NCBI GenBank assembly: GCA_941918925.1 | Contig: OW799234.1 | Location: 97,443,978 to 97,507,977, forward strand | Length of the DNA: 64,000 nucleotides | From: Phyto melanocephala | Taxonomy: Eukaryota; Arthropoda; Insecta; Diptera; Rhinophoridae | Direction: 5' to 3' | Part shown: positions 13,501 through 21,679 of the stretch, piece after piece | Layout of the letters: each line of letters starts with the position of its first letter | Numbering within the stretch: position 1 is the stretch's first letter | Notes under the pieces: model-generated | Told to the model about the DNA's origin: nothing | Seen by the model: only the letters and a program-made list of their open reading frames with translations | Database searches by the model: none | Position numbers and translations under genes: made by a program

Positions 13501-16500
13501 TACAGCTGTACGTGATGGTAATGACCAAACATTCGAAATAAAAACAGAAAATACCACTTATTGTGAGATTCTATCCCTAAAACAAGAGAAACAAGATCCA
13601 GCTTTTTTTAACGATATGCCTTCGACTAGTACTCATGGCAATGTAACACAAAATATAGCAAATCCAACATCTGTGGCCTCCTCAAAGCCTCGTCTAAGTG
13701 AACGTGATAAGTATTACCGCCACAAAAGACGTTTCAATCGACGTTTGGAAAGACGTTTCGATGCCATTTTGCACGTTATTGGGCATATTGTTAAAGCTGA
13801 ATATCCCTCAATTGATGTTGCCCCCCTGGTGGGTACGGTGACTGCTGCGGCCTCTACAGTCAATAAAATGTTAAGCAGTGATTCGGATGATGTTGAAGAT
13901 GATCAGAGTGATGATGGTAATCCTAATATTTCTACAACTACTCATGAAAATCAATAGATTTTAACTAACAGCGACCTATAAACATAGTCTACTATTTTTA
14001 AAAATCACACCAAACGAAAAAAAAGAAAAATAAAGAAAAGAATATTATTTAGTTATTTCTTAAAATAAATTTCCATATTCGTATTAATTTTTTACAAGTT
14101 ATCACATTTAAAAAAAAATTAATTTGTTTTACTTTTGTTTTGTTAAAACTGATTGCGAATAAAAAAAATAATAACAAAACTGATTGTGTTAAATATGTTG
14201 TTTTTGTATTAAAAAAATTAAGTGTTTCAATTAAATAAAAATCTGAAAAAAAACTTATTATTAAAAGGCCGGCTTGGCTTCCTAGTTTTAAAACAAAAAA
14301 TGTGATTAACGTTAAGAAAATTTACTAATTTAGTATTAAGTCGTTCAATTAAAGAAGAATAGCCATTTACTATATTAGTGTACGAAATATTTGTGTGAGA
14401 AAAGTAAAGTGCGATTAATATCTACGGAAATCTAATGAAACAAAAAAAATCAAGTTAGTTCTTGCAACTATTGCAAGAATCATAATTCCTTACGCTGGGT
14501 CTCCACGTAGCAATTTTCATTGCTAAGCATAGAATACTCTACATTATTAAATCGCGTGGTTTGTGACGGCAAATACAAATTCGGCACTCTTGTTAGGGGT
14601 GAAGAGCTTTCAAAAATTGTTTTTAATTTTCTTCTAAGTCTAATTTTGAGTCTAATTTTTGCAAATCAGCAAAAAAAATTTCTATTGTTTTTTATTACTA
14701 CTACTACTATTTATAAACTGTAATCAAGGTGAATTTTATTAGTTTAACATTGTCATTTAATGAGAAGTTTTTTATATATTTTGTTTGACAATTCTATTCT
14801 ATCAGTTGATCAGTTTAGGCCACCTTATTAGATATACCTTGCCAGTAACTCTGTTGCCTCTTTCTGTTAGACTGGGATCACAAGTCAAAAATTTAGTTGA
14901 TTAACTTTTAAATTTATAGCAAGGATGTCCTACTGGAAGCGGTTTGGTTAATATTATGTTCAAATAAACCTCGATTTGCTGGAAATTTATAAAAATCTTC
15001 AGTCAAATGTAAATTAATGTTTATGATTTTTAAGACAATTTTCATCAAATCATTTTTTTATACATTTATACTAAGTATATAAAATTATGATAGTCAGCAA
15101 AAAATAAGCTTTAATGGAGAAAACGTTCCGAAATGGTTTATATTGTTCACATTACCACAAATACCGAAAAGATTACATTTGTCCGCATTATCTTTACCCG
15201 AAGTAGGATGAAATCGACCTCTACGATCATAAAATAAAAATATCACAGTGTTTTAAAAAATCCAGAAGAAATCATTACTTAAATAAAATTTAATATTTGT
15301 TTTAAACTCTAAACAAAAAGATGTTAGGAGTTTATTACAGTTCGCTTATTAAGTTGCATTATTCAAATTTAATGTTAAACAACAGAATATACATGGTGAT
15401 ATGTTAAAGCTGTAGAAAAGCATAACGAATGACAGAAAAATGTGAAAGTAATCCTAAAGGATATAATAGAACAACAATAAGTTGTTCATTTTTAAAACAA
15501 AATCTTCAACTTGATTAGCAAAGGAATTAAACAAAGAACAACAGAAAAACTCCCGCAATACAACGCAGTTACAACAATGGCGAGATAAACAAATCTGATT
15601 ATAAAGAAATTGCGAAATGTCCAGCAGCAACTAGGAAATCTAAAAGGATGCAATTAAGAGGAATGATACTTGGAAAAATATAAAACATATATGTAGTATA
15701 CAAAAATTTTTAATGAAAAAGTAAAGAACAGCTAAATATTTACAAATAATAAACAAACATGCAAAAACTACTTTCTAGCTTTAAATTAAAAAAAAAATTA
15801 AAAAAAAGGTTAAAAAAGCAACATGGAGCAACATTTTCTGATATTGTTTTTTTTTTCTTGACAACATCCAACATCAATAGATGAGGGGATTTTGTGATTT
15901 GGGTTTTATTTTAATAGTTATATGTAGTAGTATGCACACCTCGGAGACTTTTGATGAGAACGTGACATAACACAGATCTTCGTAGACTTTTTCATCTTCC
16001 TCCGAATAAATGTCATTTAGATATTCATGACCGACCTCTTTGCTGGCCAATTGATAATTATAAACGGCAGCAGCAACATTTTGTAAATTTTGATTTTTAT
16101 CAATAGACGAAGATGACATTTTGTACCGACGATGACGTGTTCCTATACCATATTCAAAACCAGCTCCCATGGCGGATGAAGAAATCGAACGGGTAGTTAA
16201 AGGAGGTGCTGCTGATGTTTGCGAGCGTGCCGGATTTTTCAAGCTAGCTGTTGCTACACTAAATGAATGAGTTTCACTGCCACTGCCATTAGCACCTCCT
16301 GGTACGGATTCTTCTTCCATATTTCCACTTAAAACAGAATAGCTGTCATCTTCATAGTCATCAGTATTTTCTGTACCCATTTCATTTTCTATTGTTATAT
16401 CACTATTTTCATCTTCGACAGATAGAGAACCACTCTGCGAAGTGCGTTCATAATATTCGGAGGGATTATCCAAACTGCCATTTTTCCTCTTATCACTTTT

Positions 16501-19500
16501 TTATTTTTATTAAATTTATTAAAATAAAATTTTTTGGCTCATTTAAAGCACATTTGAAGTAAATTACAAAAATTAGTAGAAGAAAGAAAGAGATACGTAG
16601 AGAAATAGAGTTTTAGATAGTGAGAAGAATTTACATTTAATATTACTTAATCAAAAATTCAAAGAAATAAACCTAAAATCTACTAATCTGTTTTAAGTAA
16701 TAAACAAAATTTATAAAAAGGACAATTTTTTAACTTAAACCTAGAATTTAAAAAAATATGTAAGTTTTTTCGGTACTCACGTTGAGTGTAAATCTTTGTA
16801 TATGGCTTCATCGGAATGAGATCTTTCGCTGGGCGATAAAGGTAAATTAAAACCTCTGAAATAGAAAATAAAAGAAATTATACACAACATTAAAGAAAAT
16901 TTAGTTCCAAAAAAATCCATATTAATTTAAACAAGTAAAAGCGCTATATTCGGCCGTGCCGAATCTTATATACCCTTCACAACGTGTAGTCATGCAATAA
17001 CAGTAAATTCACGTATGTATGTTAAAAAAAACAAAAAAAAAATAAAAAAAAAATTTACAAAAAAAAAATAAAAAAAAATAATAATAAAAATATATATAAT
17101 ATATTAAATAAAAAATAAAAAAAAAATTAAAAAAAAAATTTTAAAAAAATTTAAAAAAAAATTTTTTTGCCTCAGCTGGGATTCGATGCCACGTTTTCTC
17201 TAACCAGTATACACGTTTGTATGTATGTATGTTGTTGTTGTAATGTTGTTTTTATGAAAAGAAAATCGAGGTGGTCGTGGGTTTTTGCTCATATCTCAGT
17301 TGTTTATGTACCGATGGTTCTGATTTTCAATACCGATCTACTCCCGAATATTTCTGATATTTTAATACCTTACCCGGGTCCAACCTATGTCGGGGGGCTT
17401 CAAAAAGTTGATTTCAACATACACACGGACAGACGGTCAGACGGACAGACGGTCAGGGCTTAATCGACTCCTCTATTCATAAGCTTTCAGAAAATATATA
17501 CTTTATGGGGTCGGAAATGAAAATTGTAGAAATTTCACACGGAATGACAAACCTATATATACCCTTTTTCACTGTGTGAAGGGTATAAAAAAGGAAGGAA
17601 TATTTGTTTCAAATCGATTAAATTTTAGTTACATTTATATAACAGTTTTTCAACTGTTATCGATAATTTTACAATGTTATGTTAAATTGAACTCAATTTT
17701 GCCAGTTTACTGATTGGGTTTATTTTGTTCATAGCATAGCTTCACAAATAAGATTGATGCCTAGGAAGATTTCATTATCACTTTTGTTGATTAATTTCAA
17801 TAACTCAGACGAAGGGTTGTTATTTCAGCGTATAAACTGTTCACACTTTATAGTGAACTAGCCAAACCCGGCGCGCGTTGCTACGCCCCTTAATTAATCG
17901 AAATGCATTCTGAATTTTAATTAAATATCAAGTGCAAAAACCTAAAAATTATAATTTTTTTTATGGGCGTGGCATTGCCCACTTTTCTAATCACGAAATT
18001 GTAAAGTCATAGTAGCTCAATATAAGTGCAAAGTTTCAGAAGAATCGGACCAGTGCAAGTACCTCAAAATTATAATTGTTTTTATGGGCGTGGCCCTGCC
18101 CACTTTTCTAATCACGGAATTGTAAAGTCATAACAGCTCAATATGTGTGCAAAGTTTCAGAAGGATCGGACCAGTGCAAGTACCTCAAAATTATAATTGT
18201 TTTTATGGGCGTGGCACTGCCCACTTTTCTAATCACGAAATTGTAAAATCATAACAGCTCAATATGTGTGCAAAGTTTCAGAATAATCGGTCCAGTGCAA
18301 GTACCTCAAAATGATACCTTTTTTTATGGGCGTGGCACTGCCCACTTTTCTAATCACGAAATTATTTAGTCATGACAGCTCGATATGTGTGCAAAGTTTC
18401 AGAAAAATCGGTCTGGTGCAAGTACCTCAAAATTACAACCTTTTTTTATGGGTGTGGCCCTGCCCATTTTTCTAATCACGAAATTATATGGTTATAAAAG
18501 CTTAGTATGTGTGCAAAGTTTCAGAAAAATCGGTCCAGTGCAAGTAAATCAAAATTAAAACTTTTTTAGGGGCGTAGCCCCGCCCACTTTTCTTATCACG
18601 AAATTATTAAGTCATGACAGCTCGATATGTGTGCAAAGTTTCAGAAAAATCGCTCAAGTGCAAGTAGCTAAAACTGATAACTAATTTTTATGGGCGTGGC
18701 CCCGCCCACTTTTTTTCACCCATAAACACTCCCTGGTATGTGTCCAACAACTTGCCAAAGTTTGAGTCTGATCGGTTTTACAGTTTCGGAGTCTATAGCT
18801 AACACACACACACACACACACACAGAGTTTCACTTTTATATATATAGATATTCAATTTATGAACATTTTCCGACAAATTTTTGTTGTTGTTTTGAACACT
18901 GTAGAAATTATTATATCTCAGTAATTGATATAGCAATTTTGTTTCTTATCACCACTAATAGTTTCGACACCATAATCGGCCTTAAAGGCTTAGAAACTGT
19001 TTTAATTGAATAAAAATAACAATAATTTAATTGTCTTATAATCGATAATTTGAACTTTTGATTGAATTTTTCTTGGTTTTTTTTAAACTTTTTTGTCGAT
19101 AACTTTGTTGCTAATTGTGTGGGTAAAAAACAGCGGAAATCGTGTTCTTTTACTTATATCTCAGCTCGTAATGTGTCCACATGACTGATTTTCAATAGCA
19201 AACTTCTCGAAGGCATGTCTGATAAAGACCATACGAGTTTTAAGTATACGTGGGAGCTTCAAAAAATTTCAACATACACATGGATAGACGGACTTCGATA
19301 AATTTATTCCTCTATATAAAGGGTGTCCCAACTAGAACGCAATTTTTTTAATTTGGCGCCATTCAAAGTGTCATTGTTTGACATTTGAACAATTGTTATT
19401 GTTTGCTAGTAGAAGGTACGAGGTTAGTAAAAATGGAGCGCTACAGCGAAGGGAGTTCGTTAATTGGGTATTGGAGAGACAACATAAAAATGCTGATTTT

Positions 19501-21677
19501 GCCGATAAAATCATCTTCAGTGACGAGGCCCATTTCTATCTTGATGGCTTCGTCAATAGGCAGCATTGTCGCATTTGGGGTGAGGAAAATCCTCGAGTGA
19601 TTCACGAGAAGCAAATGCATCCTCAAAGTGTCACTGTGTGGTGTGGTTTTTAGGCTGGAGGAATCATTGGACCTTTTTTTTATGAAAATGAGGCAGATCA
19701 AGCGCAAACAGTCAATGGTGTTCGGTATCGTGAAATGATAACCAGTTTTTTCTTGCCTAGAATTGAAGAAATGAATGTGGAGGGCATGTGGTTTCAACAA
19801 GACGGCGCCACATGTCACACAGCCAGAGAAACAATTCAATTGCTGCATCAGCCATTTCCCAGTCTTGTTACTTCGCGTTTTGGAGACCAGAATTGGCCGC
19901 CTTGATCGTGTGATTTAACACCATTAAATTTTTTTCTTTGGGGTTTTTTGAAGTCGCGGGTTTACGCGAATAATCCGACGACGACTCAAGCCTTAGAAGA
20001 GGAAATTGGACGCTGCAGTAATGAAATACCGCAGCATTTATGCAAAAAGGTCATTGAAAATTTCATTAAAAGATCGCGTGTGTGCCAGCAAAGCCGCGGC
20101 AGTTATCTGCACGATATATTGTTCCATACATAACCTCATTCTGTCTACTTTACGATATAATAAAGTTTCACGATTTTTTTTAAATATCTGTGTTTTATTT
20201 AAAATTTAAAAATTGCGTTCTTGTTGGAACACCCTTTATAAGGATTTAGAATATATGTAACTACTTTATAGGATCTAAAATCAATATTGTATTAATTACA
20301 AACGAAATGTCAAACTTTTACACTTTCGTGTGAAGGGTTTGAAAAAGTTCGATGAATTTTCGTTTCATCAACAATTTACCTTAAAAAGTCCAACAAAAAA
20401 AAACTTAAGAAAAATTGAAAAATAGTATCTAACATAATATTTATAATTAATGTTAAATTGAATGTGTGACATTGTTAAAATCCCAGAGATCAAAATTAAG
20501 CTTGACTCTTTCGCATTCATCAGTATGAATATTAACGACAAAATGGGTTATTTTGACTTTGCGACATCAGACTGTTGCAGCCTATTGGCATAAGATTGTG
20601 ACTTTAAATAATAAAACAAACAAAAAAAACATAGGGGAGCAATTCACATGATATTTGTGGCAAATTTACGCCAACTCTGCGAGAGACAATCATACTCTCA
20701 ATTCGTTTAAACAGAAAGTTCTTTTTGATGTTCGCTGTATTGAGGTAAATCGGTCAGCTGCAACTTATTGGCATAGGCTGCAACTTTCGAAGAAAAAGTT
20801 TGATGGGCTCAATTCGCATGATCTTGGTTAAAGATTTACTTCAACTCCGCGAGAAACAACCATGACCTAAGATCGCGTGATGTTCTTTGTGGTGTTCGCT
20901 GTGTGGAATGCAGCTTTTAAAAAAGAAGGATACCAATAACTCTAACGCATGTCGTTAAAGAAACTTACAAACCCAATGTTGTCGCCGAATAAAAATGTAC
21001 GAAAAAGGTAATATCCCTTTGGAATACACTGTGTAGTTTAAGGTTTACGTTGTCCCGCATATATGTATTATAAAGAGTGAGTCAGAAAAAACTTATACTT
21101 GTATTAAGTCAAATAAAACTTAAACCTTCTGGTTGCATAGTGTGAATCGTTGTTTATTGTTTCATTGAAAACAAGCAGGCTGTGAATATGTATGATTTGA
21201 TCAACCGTAAAAAAAAACTAAATGAGCTCAAGATAGCATTTGATAAAATGTGCGTTGGGTTAATTTTAATAATTAAAAAAAATGTACACTAATTGTTAAA
21301 CGTTCATTTTATCAAATGTGTTTCTTTCGCGATCTTCAATACGAAAACAATATAAAAAAATAATGTTGCATTTATGGTTTAGTTGTTGGTTGCAGTGTGT
21401 GTATCAAAATATGCAACATAAAAGATAAATGTGTTACATAAACAGGTTACAAAGTGTGTACCTATCATCAAATTAAATTAAAAATTTGTACTTACTCTAA
21501 GTTGGCATGTAATTTTTGTACTTTAGCACATTGTGACAGTTTAGAAAGAGTTATTAGAACACGATGGAAATTTGTTAAATCATACAGCATATTTGGCTCA
21601 AACAGATCCGATTCTCTTAATTTAAAATGATTTCGACACACATCCAAAAACAATTTGATATTTTGACAGCACAAAAA
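1355..21677 (-). CDS. Vav: Vav Rho/Rac guanine nucleotide exchange factor (14 exons seen, N-terminus missing)
   Basis: Vav proteins activate Rho-family GTPases downstream of receptor tyrosine kinases at the plasma membrane. Exons in transcription order: 21496-21677, 16781-16855, 15938-16486, 5045-5153, 4712-4879, 3927-4130, 3739-3858, 3527-3643, 2951-3451, 2755-2882, 2078-2209, 1858-2010, 1628-1796 and the terminal exon from 1558. Domains in order: C-terminal half of CH, acidic region with three tyrosines, DH, PH, C1, SH2, SH3. There is no SH3 between C1 and SH2, as is known for Drosophila Vav and unlike vertebrate Vav. The assembled exons give about 888 codons to the first stop (TGA at 1499-1501). 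Every junction is GT..AG and phase-consistent except 15938/5153. The first CH exon is not in view, so the true start is unknown. A 10.8-kb intron holds a second gene on the other strand. Confidence 0.95.
1628..1796 (-). CDS. Vav: vav exon: C-terminal SH3 domain, first part
   Basis: LQWPYREVFATAIYDFEPKG has the ALYDF-type opening of an SH3 fold, followed by QLQLKTGCQVLVIGKDGDSK and GWWRGKIGDV with the conserved WW pair. The exon ends in phase 0 at GTAAGT. Confidence 0.95.
1858..2010 (-). CDS. Vav: vav exon: SH2 domain, C-terminal half
   Basis: IKHMKINQDTIADSVAYCLS continues the SH2 core. FKSIVELVSYYERNDLGENF is the last SH2 helix and its loop. It is bounded by TATATAG and GTAATT. Confidence 0.94.
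2078..2209 (-). CDS. Vav: vav exon: SH2 domain, phosphotyrosine pocket
   Basis: FVGNMDRETAQIRLEH and GTYLLRVRPQG: the Arg in YLLRVR is the phosphate-binding arginine of the FLVR motif. SH2 docks Vav to phosphorylated receptors. The exon is spliced in phase on both sides (TTTCAG, GTAGGT). Confidence 0.94.
2755..2882 (-). CDS. Vav: vav exon: second half of C1 finger, linker to SH2
   Basis: GYRCKVCEITVHKGCISSTG followed by RCKQ completes the Cys/His zinc-binding pattern of the C1 domain. The linker NVIAIPPPVC leads straight to LAEFNW, the start of the SH2 domain. There is no N-terminal SH3, which fits Drosophila-type Vav. It ends with TG, completed to Trp by the next exon. Confidence 0.95.
2951..3451 (-). 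CDS. Vav: vav exon: PH domain and first half of C1 zinc finger
   Basis: A 167-codon exon. LLQYGRLLLDGELHIKAHED starts the PH domain, YAFVFDKILILVKP is its core strand pair, and RDKWRKALTEAMENL its C-terminal helix. Then HKMEIFTFDAPTTCRHCSKF begins the atypical C1 finger with the His and first two Cys ligands. The acceptor is TTCCAACAG and the donor GTGAGC after IHQ. Confidence 0.96.
3527..3643 (-). CDS. Vav: vav exon: end of DH domain
   Basis: Thirty-nine codons in phase 0: MHEDYRSLERAKEAMIDVSQ, then YINEVKRDSDHL and VIIQKVK. This is the last DH helix leading into the PH domain. The splice sites are TTCCAG and GTAAAT. Confidence 0.94.
3739..3858 (-). CDS. Vav: vav exon: DH CR3, GTPase-contacting helix
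   Basis: Forty codons, phase 0. They read QCEREYNVGKLQLRDILSVP then MQRILKYHLLLDKLVKETSP. LRDILSVPMQRILKYHLLL is the most conserved DH motif (CR3), which forms the main exchange surface. The acceptor is TTAAACAG and the donor GTAAGA. Confidence 0.96.
3927..4130 (-). CDS. Vav: vav exon: central DH domain
   Basis: A 68-codon phase 0 exon with ELADIHTKFLDKL, VFLEFREPFLIYGEYCSCLL and IIEQLVQ, the middle helices of the DH domain. It is bounded by CTTTTAG and GTTTGT. Within the family this part builds the helical bundle that binds Rac/Rho. Confidence 0.95.
4712..4879 (-). CDS. Vav: vav exon: start of Dbl-homology (DH) domain
   Basis: A phase 0 exon of 56 codons. It contains YVIRELIDTESNYLDVLNAL, the CR1 helix of the DH domain that contacts the switch region of Rho GTPases, followed by APLERYLTAEDIKQIFPRIK. 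It is flanked by a TTATTTAG acceptor and a GTAATT donor. Confidence 0.95.
5045..5153 (-). CDS. Vav: vav exon: third acidic-region tyrosine
   Basis: A 109-nt exon that reads TTDNVACNGHVDEHINTKEE then EVYQDLCALQRTSRTQ. EEEVYQDL corresponds to the mammalian GDEIYEDL segment just before the DH domain. The acceptor is ACACATAG and the donor GTATTA. It needs two bases from the upstream exon. Confidence 0.88.
5154..5678. other. vav intron, no distinct feature
   Basis: Start of the 10.8-kb vav intron. AT-rich with short ATGTATGT runs. No coding signal is recognised. A small in-frame vav exon could be hidden in this intron but none was found. Confidence 0.4.
5679..7717 (+). mobile_element. Tandem cluster of GTCY-microsatellite elements (three heads, two tails)
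   Basis: Three nearly identical heads start at 5679, 6181 and 6671 (spacing 502 and 490 bp). Each opens with ATACCCTTCACACAGTG and carries GACCCCATAAAGTATATATT, a GTCC/GTCT run and CCCCCCGACATAGG. Two 3' tails follow AT-rich filler and end at about 7435 and 7717 with GATTCGGCACGGC and GCGCTTTTACTTGTTT. The layout of AT-rich filler plus GTCY microsatellite resembles the dipteran 'mini-me' type of element, as I recall it. The ~100-residue open frames inside each head are by-products of near-identity, not genes. Confidence 0.85.
7752..8270 (+). mobile_element. Diverged GTCY element
   Basis: An older copy of the adjacent family. It has a head with CACTCTTCACAGTGAGTG, then GACCCCATAAAGTAAATATT, a short GTCTGTCCGTGCG run and TTGAAATCAACTTTTTCCAG. 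No tail was recognised. Confidence 0.7.
8271..8660. repeat. Interspersed repeat of the 'AAGATGGCGTC' type
   Basis: Contains AAGATGGCGTCATAG, GTAGTTACGGCTTTGTCCC, a ~20-bp AGTATCAAATAAAAAGGCTT and GATGGCGTCGG. The same phrases recur in the other orientation at 24185-24460 and around 31790-32890. It often follows GTCY elements and may be part of a longer relative. Function unknown. Confidence 0.55.
8661..9595. other. vav intron sequence, nothing recognised
   Basis: AT-rich, with TATGTATGTACAT runs near 8935 and 9040. No open frame of note and no repeat that I could match. Confidence 0.4.
10062..10560 (+). mobile_element. GTCY element, subfamily 2, truncated
   Basis: Starts TATACCCACCACCAAATAAA and has GTGGAGGTATATTTATTTTG and GTGTTGAAAGCGCGAACCG, as at 58983. 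The microsatellite part is deleted and the 3' limit is unclear. It lies inside the hAT-like element at 9604-10898. Confidence 0.65.
10616..10665. repeat. AT-rich palindrome
   Basis: The arms begin CGAGTTTTTTATTAT and end ATAATAAAAAAACTCG around an AT core, so the strand could fold back. It lies inside the hAT-like element. Confidence 0.4.
11320..13957 (+). CDS. Myb/SANT-like putative DNA-binding protein, nested in vav intron
   Basis: Three exons join in frame: 11320-11507, 11571-11664 and 12836-13957 (468 codons with stop). The start at 11320 is the first in-frame ATG; the frame is open upstream, so it could begin earlier. The N-terminal 110 residues look like a Myb/SANT (trihelix-type) domain: RKLVEARISHDAWFTNKP, a Trp in VVPWKNI after splicing, then KQWSNMLARYKQYK. 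The middle is polar and low in complexity. Near the C-terminus a basic stretch (YYRHKRRFNRRLERRFD) precedes a conserved-looking HVIGHIVKAEYPSIDVAPLV and an acidic tail (DSDDVEDDQSDDG). A nuclear, DNA-binding role is inferred; I do not know the family name. It lies on the strand opposite vav, within the 5154-15937 intron. Confidence 0.8.
11508..11570 (+). other. Short intron 1 of nested gene, stop-free and 63 nt
   Basis: GTATGT at the 5' end and TTTATGTAG at the 3' end, 63 nt, a typical fly short intron. Its length is a multiple of three and it has no stop in the gene frame. Retention would add 21 residues inside the putative DNA-binding domain without breaking the frame. Splicing joins AA|G into Lys. 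Confidence 0.65.
11751..11985. mobile_element. MITE copy with eroded right end
   Basis: Closely matches the copy at 34938-35200 along its length, including TATCTGTGGCTGGGAGCTAA, GAAGCTGTTCTGGGTTAAG and ACTTTAGCTGTTTTACCATA. The left inverted repeat is kept; the right one is degenerate after GTGACATTTGCCCTT. Confidence 0.75.
12261..12752 (+). repeat. Interspersed repeat beginning CTCGCGACTTCGTCTGCG
   Basis: Begins CTAACTTATGCTCGCGACTT and ends near TATATTAGTAGGATT. This start and end pair is known from a common kind of short insect interspersed repeat. It lies wholly within intron 2 of the nested gene. No coding capacity was seen. Confidence 0.55.
14029..14069 (+). terminator. Poly(A) signals of the nested gene
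   Basis: AATAAA occurs at 14029-14034 and 14064-14069, 72 and 107 nt after the TAG stop at 13957. Either could direct 3' end formation, but AATAAA is frequent in DNA this AT-rich. Confidence 0.5.
14100..15937. other. vav intron between nested gene and exon, nothing recognised
   Basis: AT-rich and unstructured. A 67-codon open frame at 14520-14723 is low in complexity and not supported. No repeat could be matched. Confidence 0.4.
15938..16486 (-). CDS. Vav: vav exon: Ser/acidic low-complexity insert and second regulatory tyrosine
   Basis: A long exon with a fly-type low-complexity part (Ser, Glu and Asp runs such as DDYEDDSYSV and MSSSSID). It ends with NDIYSEEDEKVYEDLCYVTF, matching the second acidic tyrosine segment. 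The acceptor (AAGAG before 16486) was chosen because it fits the phase of the preceding exon. Two overlapping donors exist: GAG|GTGTGC (exon end 15940, phase 0) and GGT|GTGCAT (exon end 15938, phase 2). Only the second joins in frame to the next visible exon at 5153, but its splice consensus is weaker. A small exon may therefore be missing in the 10.8-kb intron. Confidence 0.85.
16781..16855 (-). CDS. Vav: vav exon: CH/acidic linker with first regulatory tyrosine
   Basis: A 75-nt exon between TTTCAG and GTGAGT that reads GFNLPLSPSERSHSDEAIYK then DLHS. The DEAIYKDL stretch corresponds by position to the first acidic-region tyrosine of mammalian Vav (DEDIYSGL). Phosphorylation of these tyrosines releases autoinhibition in known Vavs. 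It ends with AC, completed to Thr by the next exon. Confidence 0.92.
16929..17587 (-). mobile_element. GTCY element, near-identical to the 6.7-kb copy, reverse orientation
   Basis: Reads in reverse: the tail AACAAGTAAAAGCGC comes first, then GGCCGTGCCGAATC, AT-rich filler, the GACGGACAGACGG run, and CACTGTGTGAAGGGTAT as the head. It matches the head at 6671 with very few changes, including the inner ~100-codon by-product frame. It lies in the vav intron between 16855 and 21496. Confidence 0.85.
17856..18850 (+). repeat. Interspersed repeat with seven ~121-bp tandem units
   Basis: Starts ACTAGCCAAACCCGGCGCGC and ends with a CA microsatellite, then AGAGTTTCACTTTTATATAT. In between, GGGCGTGGC..TGCCCACTTTTCTAATCACG recurs at about 17964, 18085, 18206, 18328, 18450, 18570 and 18691. 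Shorter copies lie at 23324-23812, 29596-30226 (reverse) and 51851-52225. The class is unknown. Internal tandem units without coding sequence suggest a non-autonomous element. Confidence 0.8.
18803..18822. repeat. CA microsatellite
   Basis: About ten AC units just before the terminal GAGTTTCACTTTTATATATA of the tandem-unit repeat. The other complete copies have only short ACAC or GTGT runs here, so the expansion is local. Confidence 0.8.
19317..20238 (+). mobile_element. Tc1/mariner (IS630-type) element, internally deleted
   Basis: About 30-bp inverted ends: TAAAGGGTGTCCCAACTAGA on the left and the inverse of TAAAGGGTGTTCCAACAAGA on the right, with TA next to both. It carries a broken transposase whose start (ATG at 19433, MERYSEG) is fused out of frame to the catalytic half, so most of the DNA-binding half is deleted. 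Confidence 0.88.
19433..20133 (+). pseudogene. Decayed mariner-like transposase
   Basis: After MERYSEG the frame shifts to VNWVLERQHKNADFADK and KIIFSDEAHFYLDGFVN with the first catalytic Asp. Then TVWCGF, stop, AGGIIGPFFYEN, MWFQQDGATCHTARET with the second Asp, NWPP, stop, SCDLTPLNFFLWGFLKSRVY with the third Asp about 37 residues on, and QSRGSYLHDILFHT at the end. There are two in-frame stops plus the internal deletion, so it is not functional. The family is the IS630/Tc1/mariner group of DDE transposases that cut and paste at TA. Confidence 0.9.
20560..20935. repeat. Diverged ~200-bp tandem repeat
   Basis: Two related units. One has TTGCAGCCTATTGGCATAAG, then CAATTCACATGATATTTGTG and CAACTCTGCGAGAGACAA. 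The next has CTGCAACTTATTGGCATAGG, then CAATTCGCATGATCTTGG and CAACTCCGCGAGAAACAA. No coding content was recognised; it may be one degraded element. Confidence 0.55.
20940..21490. other. vav intron, little structure
   Basis: Mostly unique AT-rich DNA. A small inverted pair (ATTTGATAAAATG near 21240 and CATTTTATCAAAT near 21305) could form a hairpin. No gene is seen. Confidence 0.4.
21496..21677 (-). CDS. Vav: vav exon: C-terminal half of calponin-homology domain
   Basis: The exon reads FLCCQNIKLFLDVCRNHF, then ESDLFEPNMLYDL and VLITLSKLSQ, the second half of the Vav CH domain, which restrains the catalytic DH domain. The acceptor is TTTCAG before 21677. The donor is GTAAGT below 21496, leaving two bases (GA) that join the next exon to give Glu. 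It opens in phase 0. The preceding exon, which should encode the start of CH, was not found at higher coordinates in the window. Confidence 0.93.
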
Positions 21678-21679
21678 CT

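Larger units (their letters stand above)
19080..20335 (-). mobile_element. GTCY element remnant split by a mariner-like insertion
   Basis: The left piece (19080-19316) has CTTATATCTCAGCTCG, CTGATTTTCAATAGCA and ACACATGGATAGACGGAC in reverse order. The right piece ends TTTCGTGTGAAGGGTTT near 20338. The mariner-like element at 19317-20238 sits between them. Confidence 0.55.

Noticed and set aside
17856..18850. CRISPR array or satellite
   Set aside because: Units are ~121 bp direct repeats without unique spacers, bounded by constant ends, and dispersed in a eukaryotic genome.
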